Origin: Neobacillus cucumis
Lineage (GTDB): Bacteria > Bacillota > Bacilli > Bacillales > Cytobacillaceae
Direction of reading: 5' to 3'
NCBI RefSeq assembly: GCF_002860255.1
Contig: NZ_PGVE01000069.1
Coordinates: 62,001-126,000, forward strand
DNA: 64,000 nucleotides
Shown: in pieces, positions 52,338-61,136 of the stretch
Position numbering within the stretch: position 1 is the first letter of the stretch
Layout of the letters: every line of letters begins with the position of its first letter
Notes under the pieces: generated by a model
Told to the model about the DNA's origin: nothing
The model's database searches: none
Seen by the model: only the letters and a program-made list of their open reading frames with translations
Position numbers and translations under genes: made by a program

Positions 52338-52998
52338 ACATTATCTGCCAAATGTTGACTGGTTAATTATGTGGCAAGAAACTAAAAATACTCTATACAT
52401 GACAGGTATTTCGGTCCTTGCAACCTTTATTTTAGGAACCTTACTTGGTTTAATCTTGTTCCTTACTTCTAGCGGGAATTTGTGGGAAAACAAGTTTGTT
52501 AATACCATTATCAGTGCCATTGTGAATATTTTTCGTTCAATTCCATTTATTATTTTAATTGTATTATTAATCCCGCTGACAACCTTTATCGTAGGAACAA
52601 TGATTGGTGAGGATGCTGCATTGCCTTCCCTTATTATTGGTGCGGCTCCATTTTACGCAAGAATGGTGGAAATTGGTCTTAGAGAAATCGATAAAGGGGT
52701 CATTGAAGCCGCGAGATCAATGGGGGCAACTACTGGAACGATTATCTGGAAGGTTTTATTGCCTGAATCAATGCCAGCCCTTATATCTGGAATTACGGTT
52801 ACCGCGATTGCACTCGTTGGGTATACAGCCATGGCAGGAGCAATTGGTGCGGGCGGTCTTGGAAACCTTGCGTATAATTATGGTTTCCAAAGAAACCAGA
52901 ACGACGTTACGCTAATTGCAACAGTTATTATATTAATTATTGTTTTTGTCATTCAGTTTATTGGTGATTCAATCACTTCAAAATTAGATAAAAGATAA
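52330..52998 (+). CDS. metP: Methionine ABC transporter permease
   Basis: Permease of 222 residues with about five helices. The EAA loop is EIDKGVIEAARSMGATTGTIIWKV without interruption at about 121-144, and AMAGAIGAGGLGNLAYNYGFQ is typical of MetI/MetP. It sits between metN and metQ. Confidence 0.94.
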   Translation: MIKHYLPNVDWLIMWQETKNTLYMTGISVLATFILGTLLGLILFLTSSGNLWENKFVNTIISAIVNIFRSIPFIILIVLLIPLTTFIVGTMIGEDAALPSLIIGAAPFYARMVEIGLREIDKGVIEAARSMGATTGTIIWKVLLPESMPALISGITVTAIALVGYTAMAGAIGAGGLGNLAYNYGFQRNQNDVTLIATVIILIIVFVIQFIGDSITSKLDKR

Positions 52999-53012
52999 AA
53001 GGAGAGGTCAAC

Positions 53013-53852
53013 ATGAAAAAATGGTTAACATTAGTATTATCTTTAGCCCTTGTGCTAGCATTAGCTGCTTGCGGTAAATCAACAGACAAGTCTGAAGGTA
53101 CAGATTCAAAAAGTAGCACAACTAAATTAGTAGTCGGAGCATCTACCGTTCCACACGCAGAAATCTTAGAAAAAGCAAAACCAATCCTTAAAGAAAAAGG
53201 GATTGATTTAGAAATTAAGACATTCACAGACTATATTCTTCCAAATAAAGCTTTGTCAACTAAAGAACTAGATGCAAACTATTTCCAGCACATCCCATAT
53301 CTAGAGTCACAAAATAAAGAATTTGGTTATGGATTTGTAAATGCTGGCGGGATTCACATTGAGCCAATTGGTATTTATTCAAAGAAATATAAGAGTCTAA
53401 AAGATCTTCCAAATGGTGCTCATTTAATCATGAGTAACTCTGTTGCTGACCATGGCCGTCTGCTTTCATTGCTTGAAGCACAAGGCTTAATCAAATTAAA
53501 GCCAGGCATTGATAAGACAAAAGCAGAAATCAAAGACGTTGTAGAAAATCCAAAGAAATTAGAGTTTGATGCAGATTATGAAGCAAAACTTTTACCACAA
53601 ATCTATAAAAACGGCGAAGGCGACGCTGTACTAATCAACTCAAACTATGCCATTGACGCGGGGCTAAACCCAGTGAAAGATTCTATCGCCATTGAAGACA
53701 AGAATTCTCCTTATGTGAACGTTATTGCCGTTCGTAAAGGGGACGAAAACAAGCCAGCAATCAAAACACTTGTAGAAGTTCTTCATTCAAAAGAAATCCA
53801 AGACTTCATCCTTGAGAAATACAAAGGTGCGGTTGTACCAGTTTCTGAGTAA
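53013..53852 (+). CDS. metQ: Methionine-binding lipoprotein
   Basis: NlpA/MetQ-family binding protein of 279 residues with lipidated C20 (ALAAC). Family segments are LVVGASTVPHAEILE, LSTKELDANYFQHIPYLE and VADHGRLLSLLEAQGLIKLK. It is the last gene of the S-box controlled metNPQ operon. Confidence 0.94.
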   Translation: MKKWLTLVLSLALVLALAACGKSTDKSEGTDSKSSTTKLVVGASTVPHAEILEKAKPILKEKGIDLEIKTFTDYILPNKALSTKELDANYFQHIPYLESQNKEFGYGFVNAGGIHIEPIGIYSKKYKSLKDLPNGAHLIMSNSVADHGRLLSLLEAQGLIKLKPGIDKTKAEIKDVVENPKKLEFDADYEAKLLPQIYKNGEGDAVLINSNYAIDAGLNPVKDSIAIEDKNSPYVNVIAVRKGDENKPAIKTLVEVLHSKEIQDFILEKYKGAVVPVSE

Positions 53853-53875
53853 TATATAAATAGGTAATAATCGGG

Positions 53876-53904
53876 AAGTCAGTGAGTAATTCACTGGCTT
53901 TTCC
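53876..53904 (+). terminator. metNPQ terminator
   Basis: AAGTCAGTGA 53876-53885 pairs with TCACTGGCTT 53891-53900 (one G-U), then TTCCTTATT. Confidence 0.8.
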
Positions 53905-54137
53905 TTATTATTTTTATACATGAATAAAGAAAATTGGGTAAAAATAGAAAGGTCTTTATGGTCTATTACGGTTGGAAATAATAAAAAAATGAGGTATGAT
54001 TTTAATCGAGTGTATTCTACATAAGAGGTTTTATCAGAATTTTCATTCGGATAACTCTATTTATATTCTCATTTAGCGTGGTCTTAATGAAAATGTTATC
54101 GTGTTTATACTGTTTAAGAGTTGCTAATACATTTCAT

Positions 54138-54166
54138 TTGTTATAAGATTGGAATGAGAATAAAAT
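54138..54166 (+). promoter_or_regulatory. Promoter of the suf operon
   Basis: TTGTTA 54138-54143, 17-bp spacer, TAAAAT 54161-54166. The -10 lies in a direct repeat of ATGAGAATA, the right arm of an inverted repeat. TATACT 54106 is a second, weaker -10 candidate. Confidence 0.7.
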
Positions 54167-54231
54167 GAGAATAGAGTTACAAAAAAACTTGCCTAGCAAG
54201 CTTAAAACACTTTCTTTTCGGAGGTATAAAT

Positions 54232-55017
54232 ATGGCTGGATCAACTTTAACGATCAAAGATTTACATGTAGAAATTGATGGGAAAGAGATTTTAAAAGGT
54301 GTAAACCTTGAAATAAAGGGTGGAGAAATTCACGCAATCATGGGACCCAACGGTACTGGTAAGTCAACCTTATCTTCTGCTATCATGGGACACCCAAAAT
54401 ATGAAGTAACTAGCGGTTCGATTACTTTAGACGGACAAGATGTCCTTGAGATGGAAGTAGATGAGCGCGCACGTGCAGGTCTATTTTTAGCAATGCAATA
54501 CCCAAGTGAAATCAACGGCGTAACAAATGCCGATTTTTTACGTTCTGCGATTAACAGCCGTTTAGGTGAAGGAAACGAAATCTCTCTTATGAAATTCATC
54601 CGTAAAATGGATAAGCAAATGGAATTCCTTGAAATGGATTTAGATATGGCACAGCGTTATCTAAATGAAGGATTCTCCGGCGGTGAGAAAAAGCGTAACG
54701 AAATTCTTCAATTAATGATGATTGAACCAAAAATTGCAATCTTAGATGAAATTGACTCTGGTCTAGATATCGATGCTCTAAAGGTTGTTTCAAAGGGTGT
54801 TAATGAAATGCGCGGAGAAGATTTCGGCTGCCTGATTATTACGCACTATCAACGTCTTTTAAACTATATCACTCCTGACCATGTGCACATTATGATGCAA
54901 GGCCGTATTGTTAAATCAGGCGGAGCTGAGCTTGCACAACGCTTAGAAGCAGAAGGATATGACTGGATCAAACAAGAGCTTGGCATTGAAGATGAAACAG
55001 TTGGGCAAGAAGCGTAA
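54232..55017 (+). CDS. sufC: Fe-S cluster assembly ATPase SufC
   Basis: ATPase of the SufBCD scaffold, 261 residues. Walker A GPNGTGKST is at about 37-45, the signature GFSGGEKKRNEILQ at about 147-160, Walker B IAILDEIDSGLD follows. It heads sufCDSUB, the essential Fe-S cluster assembly operon of Bacillus. Ribosome site CGGAGG. Confidence 0.97.
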   Translation: MAGSTLTIKDLHVEIDGKEILKGVNLEIKGGEIHAIMGPNGTGKSTLSSAIMGHPKYEVTSGSITLDGQDVLEMEVDERARAGLFLAMQYPSEINGVTNADFLRSAINSRLGEGNEISLMKFIRKMDKQMEFLEMDLDMAQRYLNEGFSGGEKKRNEILQLMMIEPKIAILDEIDSGLDIDALKVVSKGVNEMRGEDFGCLIITHYQRLLNYITPDHVHIMMQGRIVKSGGAELAQRLEAEGYDWIKQELGIEDETVGQEA

Positions 55018-55038
55018 CCGAGTGTTAGGAGGATTAAA

Positions 55039-56349
55039 ATGACAACAGATACAAAATTACCAGTTGATCAGGAGTTTGTTCGCTCGTTCTCCAAAGAAAT
55101 GAATGAGCCTGCTTGGTTTGAAGAATTCCGCCTTAAAGCATTAAACGAATTTGAGCAGCTTTCTCTGCCAAGACCTGATAAAACTAAAATCGATAAATGG
55201 AACTTCACAAATTTTCAAAAGCACACTGTCAAAAGTGATGCCTATCCATCTTTAGATGCACTGCCAGAAGAAGTTAAAGCGTTAGTAAATTTAGATGATC
55301 AAAATAAAAATCTTTATATCCAACGTAATCAGACTCCTGCATTTTTATCTTTATCAGAAGAGTTAAAGAGTAAGGGAGTTATCTTTACTGATATTTTGAC
55401 TGCTGCAAGAGAACATGGCGACCTTTTGAAAAAGTATTACATGACTCAAGCGATCAATATGGATGAGCACCGCTTAACTGCCCTTCACGCAGCACTTGTG
55501 AATGGAGGAGTTTTCTTATACATTCCGAAGAATGTTGAAATTAAAGAGCCAATCCAGTCCGTATTTGTTCAAGATAACCCTGAGGCAAATCTTTTTAATC
55601 ATGTTATTGTAGTCGCAGAAGATAATAGTGCTGTCACATACGTAGAAAACTATATTTCTACAGTGGAAAGCTCAGATACCCTTGCGAATATCTTGACGGA
55701 AGTAATCGCCAACGTAAATGCAAAAGTTCAATATGGAGCTGTTGATTATTTGGCGAAAGGAATCACTACTTATGTTAACCGTCGCGGTGTGGCAGGCAGA
55801 GATTCCCGAATTGAATGGGCTCTTGGTCTAATGAATGAAGGAAACACTATTTCTGAGAATACAACCAATCTTCTTGGTGATGGCTCCTATGGCGATACAA
55901 AAACAGTGGTAGTTGGCCGTGGAGACCAAACGCAGAACTTTACAACAAAGGTTGTTCATTTCGGTAAAAATACAATCGGAAACATCTTAAATCATGGTGT
56001 GGTAAAAGATAGTGCGACTTCTATTTTTAACGGAATCGGTAAAATTGAACACGGTGCTTCTAAATCCGATGCAGAGCAAACTTCTCGTGTCCTTATGCTT
56101 AGTGAAAAAGCACGTGGAGATGCCAACCCAATTCTTCTAATCGATGAGGATGATGTTGTAGCAGGTCACGCTGCCTCTGTTGGACGTGTCGACCCAATTC
56201 AGCTTTATTACCTAATGAGCCGAGGAATTCCAAAAACTGAAGCAGAGCGCTTAGTAATCCATGGTTTCCTAGCACCGGTTGTAAAACAGCTTCCAATCGA
56301 AGGCGTGAAGAAGCAGTTAACCGATGTGATTGAAAGGAAAGTACGTTAA
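55039..56349 (+). CDS. sufD: Fe-S cluster assembly protein SufD
   Basis: Beta-helix scaffold subunit of 436 residues. The C-terminal SufBD core shows FTTKVVHFGKNTIGNILNHG, DAEQTSRVLMLSEKARGDANP and AGHAASVGRVDPIQLYYLMS. It forms the complex with SufB and SufC. It ends on the first base of sufS, so translation is coupled. Confidence 0.95.
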   Translation: MTTDTKLPVDQEFVRSFSKEMNEPAWFEEFRLKALNEFEQLSLPRPDKTKIDKWNFTNFQKHTVKSDAYPSLDALPEEVKALVNLDDQNKNLYIQRNQTPAFLSLSEELKSKGVIFTDILTAAREHGDLLKKYYMTQAINMDEHRLTALHAALVNGGVFLYIPKNVEIKEPIQSVFVQDNPEANLFNHVIVVAEDNSAVTYVENYISTVESSDTLANILTEVIANVNAKVQYGAVDYLAKGITTYVNRRGVAGRDSRIEWALGLMNEGNTISENTTNLLGDGSYGDTKTVVVGRGDQTQNFTTKVVHFGKNTIGNILNHGVVKDSATSIFNGIGKIEHGASKSDAEQTSRVLMLSEKARGDANPILLIDEDDVVAGHAASVGRVDPIQLYYLMSRGIPKTEAERLVIHGFLAPVVKQLPIEGVKKQLTDVIERKVR

Positions 56350-57578
56350 TGAATATCCAAGATATTCGCAGTCAGTTTCCAATTCTCGATCAGGAAGTGA
56401 ATGGTAAGCCGTTGGTTTACTTGGATAGCTCTGCTACTTCGCAAAAACCGATCAAGGTTATTGAAACCGTTGAAAAATATTACCGTGAAATTAATTCCAA
56501 TGTCCACCGCGGGGTCCATACCCTCGGAACTAGAGCAACCGATGCTTACGAAGGGGCAAGGGAAAAGGTTCGCAAATTTATTAATGCCAAATCAATTCAA
56601 GAAGTGATTTTTACAAGAGGCACAACCACTTCCCTTAATACGGTAGCTTCTAGTTATGCAGCTGCTAATTTAAAGGAAGGCGACGAAATCGTGATTACTT
56701 ACATGGAGCATCATAGTAACATTATTCCATGGCAGCAGGTCGCGAAACGTACAGGTGCCCAGTTAAAGTACATTCCACTTCAAGAAGATGGCACTCTTTC
56801 TTTAGAGGATGTACGTGCAACGATTACTCCTAATACAAAAATTGTATCTGTAATGCAGGTTTCAAACGTGCTTGGAGTGATCAATCCGGTGAAAGAAATC
56901 GCACAAATTGCTCATGAAAATGGAGCGATTATGGTCGTAGATGGTGCTCAAAGTGCTCCGCATATGAAGATTGATGTTCAAGATCTTGATTGTGATTTTC
57001 TTGCCTTCTCTGGACACAAAATGTGCGGCCCTACCGGTATTGGCGTCCTTTATGGAAAAAAACATCTGCTTGAAAACATGGAGCCGATTGAATTTGGCGG
57101 TGAAATGATTGATTTTGTACACTTGCAGGAATCAACATGGAAGGAGCTGCCTTGGAAATTTGAAGGCGGTACTCCCATCATTGCCGGTGCAGTTGGGTTA
57201 GGAGCGGCCATTGACTTCTTAAATGAAGTGGGCTTAGACAATATTGCCGAGCATGAACATAAGCTTGCAGCTTACGCCTTAGAAAAAATGTCTGCAGTTG
57301 AAGGGATGACCATATACGGTCCGCTTGATGCTGCTAAGCGTGCTGGACTCATAACATTTAATATTAAAGATGTTCATCCGCATGATGTTGCAACTGTTTT
57401 GGATGCGGAAGGCATTGCTGTCCGCGCCGGCCATCATTGTGCTCAGCCGCTGATGAGATGGCTTAACGCTTCAGCTACTGCACGTGCAAGTTTTTATTTA
57501 TACAATACGGAAGAAGATATTGATAAACTCGTTGAAGGGCTTGTCAAAACAAAGGAGTATTTCAGCGATGTCTTCTAA
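56349..57578 (+). CDS. sufS: Cysteine desulfurase SufS
   Basis: PLP enzyme of 409 residues that takes sulfur from cysteine. The PLP lysine is in FSGHKMCGPTGIGVLYGK at about 225 and the persulfide cysteine is C364 in RAGHHCAQPLM. It hands sulfur to SufU, encoded next with an 11-base overlap. Confidence 0.97.
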   Translation: MNIQDIRSQFPILDQEVNGKPLVYLDSSATSQKPIKVIETVEKYYREINSNVHRGVHTLGTRATDAYEGAREKVRKFINAKSIQEVIFTRGTTTSLNTVASSYAAANLKEGDEIVITYMEHHSNIIPWQQVAKRTGAQLKYIPLQEDGTLSLEDVRATITPNTKIVSVMQVSNVLGVINPVKEIAQIAHENGAIMVVDGAQSAPHMKIDVQDLDCDFLAFSGHKMCGPTGIGVLYGKKHLLENMEPIEFGGEMIDFVHLQESTWKELPWKFEGGTPIIAGAVGLGAAIDFLNEVGLDNIAEHEHKLAAYALEKMSAVEGMTIYGPLDAAKRAGLITFNIKDVHPHDVATVLDAEGIAVRAGHHCAQPLMRWLNASATARASFYLYNTEEDIDKLVEGLVKTKEYFSDVF

Positions 57579-58008
57579 TAATATAGATTTAGATGCATTA
57601 TACCGTCGAGTCATTATGGATCATTATAAAAAACCACGCAATCGCGGTGTTTTAGAAGATGGCAGCCATACCATTAATATGAATAACCCTACCTGCGGCG
57701 ACCGCATTCAATTAACCTTTAAGGTGGAAGATGGAATCGTCAAGGATGCCAAGTTTGAAGGAGAAGGCTGCTCGATCTCCATGTCTTCAGCCTCGATGAT
57801 GACACAGGCTATCAAAGGGAAAAAGGTAGAAGAGGCGCTACAAATGTCTGGGATTTTTTCTGAAATGATGTTAGGGAAAGAACCCGATGATTCCATTGAT
57901 TTAGGTGATATCGAAGCATTGCAAGGTGTTGCTAAATTCCCTGCTAGAATTAAATGTGCCACATTAGCATGGAAGGCAATGGAAAAGGGATTAAAGAGCG
58001 AGAAATAA
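57568..58008 (+). CDS. sufU: Sulfur-transfer protein SufU
   Basis: Zinc-dependent sulfur acceptor of 146 residues that works with SufS in Gram-positive bacteria. Zinc ligands are visible: D in NPTCGDRIQL, C41 region, C66 in GEGCSISMSSASMM, and C128 in RIKCATLAW. ATG 57568 follows AAAGGAG, inside the end of sufS; the longer frame from 57484 is the shadow of sufS. Confidence 0.95.
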   Translation: MSSNNIDLDALYRRVIMDHYKKPRNRGVLEDGSHTINMNNPTCGDRIQLTFKVEDGIVKDAKFEGEGCSISMSSASMMTQAIKGKKVEEALQMSGIFSEMMLGKEPDDSIDLGDIEALQGVAKFPARIKCATLAWKAMEKGLKSEK

Positions 58009-58094
58009 GAGTAAAACAAACGTGGAAGCGAGGCGTCTGGCACTTTGAGGTGTTTTAGGCGCCATAAGCTTTTCTAAAAAGGAGGAACTCGACG

Positions 58095-59492
58095 ATGGCG
58101 AAGAAAATGCCGGAAATCGGTGATTATAAATATGGTTTTGCCGATAAAGACGTCTCCATATTCCGTTCAAAACGTGGTTTAACACGTGAGATTGTTGAAG
58201 AAATTTCAAAGATGAAGAATGAACCACAATGGATGCTGGACTTCCGCTTAAAGTCTCTTGAGCATTTTTACAATATGCCAATGCCACAATGGGGCGGCGA
58301 CTTAAATTCTTTAAGCTTTGATGAAATTACGTACTATGTAAAACCATCTGAAAAATCCGAGAAATCTTGGGATGAGGTACCAGAAGAAATCAAAGCTACT
58401 TTTGATAAACTTGGTATCCCAGAAGCAGAGCAAAAATACCTTGCAGGTGTGTCTGCTCAGTACGAATCAGAGGTTGTTTACCATAACATGAAAGAAGACC
58501 TTGAAGAACTGGGTATCGTCTTTAAGGATACTGATTCAGCGTTAAGAGAGAACGAAGACATTTTCCGCGAGCACTGGGGCAAGGTAATTCCGCCAACGGA
58601 TAATAAGTTCGCAGCTTTAAACTCTGCCGTTTGGTCTGGCGGTTCATTCATCTATGTACCACCAGGTATTAAGGTAGATACGCCATTACAGGCATACTTC
58701 CGAATCAACTCTGAGAACATGGGTCAATTTGAACGTACCCTTATTATTGTTGATGAAGGTTCATCTGTACACTATGTAGAAGGATGTACAGCACCAGTTT
58801 ATACAACGAACTCTCTTCACAGTGCAGTTGTAGAAATCATCATTAAAAAGGATGCTTATTGCCGTTATACTACCATTCAAAACTGGGCAAACAACGTGTA
58901 TAACCTTGTTACCAAGCGTGCGGTTTGTGAAGCCAATGCAACGATGGAATGGATTGATGGGAATATCGGTTCTAAGTTAACCATGAAATACCCCGCTGTT
59001 ATTTTAAAAGGCGAAGGCGCTCGTGGAATGACTTTATCGATTGCGATTGCAGGTAAAGGCCAGCACCAGGATGCTGGAGCAAAGATGATTCATTTAGCTC
59101 CAAACACTTCTTCAACGATCGTATCTAAATCCATCTCTAAACATGGTGGTAAGGTAACTTACCGCGGTGTGGTTCATTTTGGACGTAAAGCGGATGGTGC
59201 CCGTGCGAATATCGAGTGTGATACATTGATTATGGATAATCAATCAACATCTGATACCATTCCATACAATGAAATCTTAAACGACAATATTTCTCTCGAG
59301 CATGAAGCGAAGGTTTCAAAAGTGTCTGAAGAACAGTTATTCTACTTGATGAGCCGTGGTATTTCTGAGCAAGAAGCAACTGAAATGATCGTAATGGGCT
59401 TTATCGAGCCATTTACAAAAGAATTACCAATGGAATATGCTGTAGAAATGAACCGTCTGATTAAGTTCGAGATGGAAGGTTCTATTGGATAA
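58095..59492 (+). CDS. sufB: Fe-S cluster assembly scaffold SufB
   Basis: Scaffold subunit of 465 residues on which the cluster is built. Signatures are FIYVPPGIKVDTPLQAYFRI, EGCTAPVYTTNSLHSAVVE, SSTIVSKSISKHGGKVTYRG and ECDTLIMDNQSTSDTIPY. It is the last gene of the operon, after an 86-base spacer, with ribosome site AAAGGAGG. Confidence 0.97.
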   Translation: MAKKMPEIGDYKYGFADKDVSIFRSKRGLTREIVEEISKMKNEPQWMLDFRLKSLEHFYNMPMPQWGGDLNSLSFDEITYYVKPSEKSEKSWDEVPEEIKATFDKLGIPEAEQKYLAGVSAQYESEVVYHNMKEDLEELGIVFKDTDSALRENEDIFREHWGKVIPPTDNKFAALNSAVWSGGSFIYVPPGIKVDTPLQAYFRINSENMGQFERTLIIVDEGSSVHYVEGCTAPVYTTNSLHSAVVEIIIKKDAYCRYTTIQNWANNVYNLVTKRAVCEANATMEWIDGNIGSKLTMKYPAVILKGEGARGMTLSIAIAGKGQHQDAGAKMIHLAPNTSSTIVSKSISKHGGKVTYRGVVHFGRKADGARANIECDTLIMDNQSTSDTIPYNEILNDNISLEHEAKVSKVSEEQLFYLMSRGISEQEATEMIVMGFIEPFTKELPMEYAVEMNRLIKFEMEGSIG

Positions 59493-59497
59493 GAAAG

Positions 59498-59523
59498 AAA
59501 AAACCCTTGATGCAAGGGTTTTT
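59498..59523 (+). terminator. suf operon terminator
   Basis: AAAAAACCCTT 59498-59508 pairs with AAGGGTTTTT 59514-59523 around GATGC. Confidence 0.95.
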
Positions 59524-59677
59524 CTTGTTTTGCACGTGCCAAGTTTGGGTTCGCGCCAACTTTTTGCCAAGCTTTTATTATCTTGATGTGGAAGTTGCTA
59601 ATTTTACAAGTTCATCTTGTTCGATTTTTTTCGTATTATGAGAATATGTTTCACTGGTTATTTTGGTGTTTTCATGA

Positions 59678-59707
59678 TAAGCATCCCTCTACAGAAAGGG
59701 ATGCTTA
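59678..59707. terminator. Hairpin downstream of the dioxygenase gene
   Basis: TAAGCATCCCT 59678-59688 pairs with AGGGATGCTTA 59697-59707. No strong T tract on the minus strand; it may stop or stabilise the minus-strand transcript. Confidence 0.7.
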
Positions 59708-59741
59708 TTTGTTATTAAACAAACATGGCAGGATAGATATA

Positions 59742-60653
59742 TTAGTAAATCTTTTTTACTTTTGTTTTTGTAGCACTACGGCGGCCATCTATACTAATAG
59801 GTACGTCTCCATCCGTAGTAATTCTTCGGACAACTCTTTGGGCATTACCATAGTCATTCACAGCATAATGCTGGGTTGCGTGGTTATCCCAAATGATGAC
59901 ATCTCCCGCTCTCCATTTCCAGCGGACCGTATTTTCGAGTTGTGTGACATGCCCTTGTAAAATGGAGAATAAATGAGCAGAATCCGTTGAAGAAAGTCCG
60001 ATAAAGTTTTTCACAAAATGACCGAGTAGAAGATGGCGTTCTCCTGTTTCAGGATGTACATGAACAACCGGATGTTCAGTTTCATAGATGGTAGAAGTAA
60101 AGATTTCGTCATGGCGTTTTTTCGCTTCAGCAGAAGCGTTCGTGTGCTTGGCTGCATAATCGTAAGAATTGGTATGGACGGCCCATAATTGATCCGCTAG
60201 ATTTTGTAATTCTGTTGGTAAGTTTTCATAGGCAGCAGCTGTGTTTGCCCAAACGGTATCACCTCCTGCCTCTGGTATCACTACTCCACGAAGAATGGAG
60301 AATCTTGGGTACGCTGCTTCAAACGTTACATCTGTATGCCATGAATTGGCACGGCCGCCATGATCAGAATGAAGTTCTAATATATAGTTGGTGCCATCTT
60401 TTGCCGGAACAGTTGGATGAACGACTGGGTTACCAAGCAGTTGTGCAAAAGCTTCTTGTCCTTGATCGTCCAGATGATTCTGATCACGGAAGAAAACAAC
60501 TTTATACTTTAACAGTGCTTCACGGATGGATTTAACCGTATCGGAGTCGAGTTCTCCGGAAAGTTTCACGCCTGATATTTCTGCTCCAATACGACCAGCT
60601 ACTGGTGTTACTACGATTGCTGCTCCATTTTGCACTTCTTTAACATTACTCAT
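59742..60653 (-). CDS. TauD/TfdA-family dioxygenase (sulfonate/alkylsulfate)
   Basis: Fe(II)/2-oxoglutarate dioxygenase of 303 residues. The metal triad is H106-x-D108 (SWHTDVTF) and H262 (TQHYAVND), and R273 is placed to bind 2-oxoglutarate. Such enzymes release sulfite from taurine or alkyl sulfates. ATG 60653 follows AGGAGG; the longer frame from 60731 covers the leader hairpin. It is divergent from ssuABC, which supports a sulfur-scavenging role. Taurine specificity cannot be shown. Confidence 0.87.
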   Translation of the reverse strand: MSNVKEVQNGAAIVVTPVAGRIGAEISGVKLSGELDSDTVKSIREALLKYKVVFFRDQNHLDDQGQEAFAQLLGNPVVHPTVPAKDGTNYILELHSDHGGRANSWHTDVTFEAAYPRFSILRGVVIPEAGGDTVWANTAAAYENLPTELQNLADQLWAVHTNSYDYAAKHTNASAEAKKRHDEIFTSTIYETEHPVVHVHPETGERHLLLGHFVKNFIGLSSTDSAHLFSILQGHVTQLENTVRWKWRAGDVIIWDNHATQHYAVNDYGNAQRVVRRITTDGDVPISIDGRRSATKTKVKKIY

Positions 60654-60675
60654 TTTTATTTCCTCCTTGTTATTA

Positions 60676-60689
60676 GCCGCAAAGGCGGC
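60676..60689 (-). promoter_or_regulatory. Small GC hairpin before the dioxygenase ribosome site
   Basis: GCCGC 60676-60680 pairs with GCGGC 60685-60689; it ends about 15 bases before AGGAGG on the minus strand. Confidence 0.5.
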
Positions 60690-60720
60690 GCTTTGGTAAT
60701 GGACCGATAAGACAAAAGAA

Positions 60721-60743
60721 AGCCAGAGCATATGGCTCTGGCT
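60721..60743 (-). terminator. Terminator-like hairpin in the dioxygenase leader
   Basis: AGCCAGAGC 60721-60729 pairs with GCTCTGGCT 60735-60743. On the minus strand it is followed by TTCTTTTGTCTT. It lies between the promoter and the start codon, enclosed by ACCGATA/TATCGGT pairing (60792-60798 with 60703-60709). Confidence 0.75.
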
Positions 60744-60806
60744 TCCAGGTGACTGGTCAGCAATTCATTTGAATGTTAAATATGTAATCCCTATCGGTTT
60801 AATGCG

Positions 60807-60835
60807 ATTTTAAAGGGTCTAAATACTACTGTCAA
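60807..60835 (-). promoter_or_regulatory. Sigma-A promoter of the dioxygenase gene
   Basis: On the minus strand: TTGACA (60835-60830), 17-bp spacer, TAAAAT (60812-60807). It implies a leader of about 145 bases. Confidence 0.85.
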
Positions 60836-60894
60836 TCAAAAATAAATAAAATTGCTAATAGAAAAATACTATTTAGAAAATTTTAAATATTTCA

Positions 60895-60923
60895 TTGACG
60901 ATTAAAAATAGAGCTGATAGGAT
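60895..60923 (+). promoter_or_regulatory. Sigma-A promoter of ssuABC
   Basis: TTGACG 60895-60900, 17-bp spacer, TAGGAT 60918-60923, giving a leader of about 205 bases before ssuA. Confidence 0.75.
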
Positions 60924-60971
60924 AAGTGAAAACCAAGTAGTCCAATAGGAAATAACAAATATCCACCGGAC

Positions 60972-61018
60972 AACCGGAGACTTTTCTTTTAAAAGAGAGA
61001 TGTCTCCGGTTTTTTTTT
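60972..61018 (+). terminator. Terminator-like hairpin in the ssuABC leader
   Basis: AACCGGAGAC 60972-60981 pairs with GTCTCCGGTT 61002-61011, followed by a run of T to 61018. No plus-strand gene precedes it, so it is inside the ssu leader. A second stem, CGAGAAATA 61019-61027 with TATTTCTCG 61061-61069, follows at once. Confidence 0.85.
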
Positions 61019-61136
61019 CGAGAAATAGGCACGAAATAGAAATGTACCCTTAACTAAAAGTATTTCTCGTACCCAGTAAATGAAATTTCGATTGGATGGA
61101 TTGGTTTTTATCTTAAGAGAGAAGGAAGGGAATGTT

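Larger units (their letters stand above)
53853..54231. other. 379-bp region between metQ and sufC
   Basis: No gene. It holds the metQ terminator, then an AT-rich stretch with a bipartite inverted repeat (54053-54074 with 54163-54178) and the suf promoter. Confidence 0.6.

Noticed and set aside
59583..59960. 125-codon plus-strand frame after sufB
   Set aside because: Crosses a hairpin and continues antisense through the dioxygenase gene; no recognisable domain.
60972..61018. Terminator of a gene upstream of ssuA
   Set aside because: No plus-strand gene lies between sufB's terminator (59498) and this point; it is therefore treated as a leader element.
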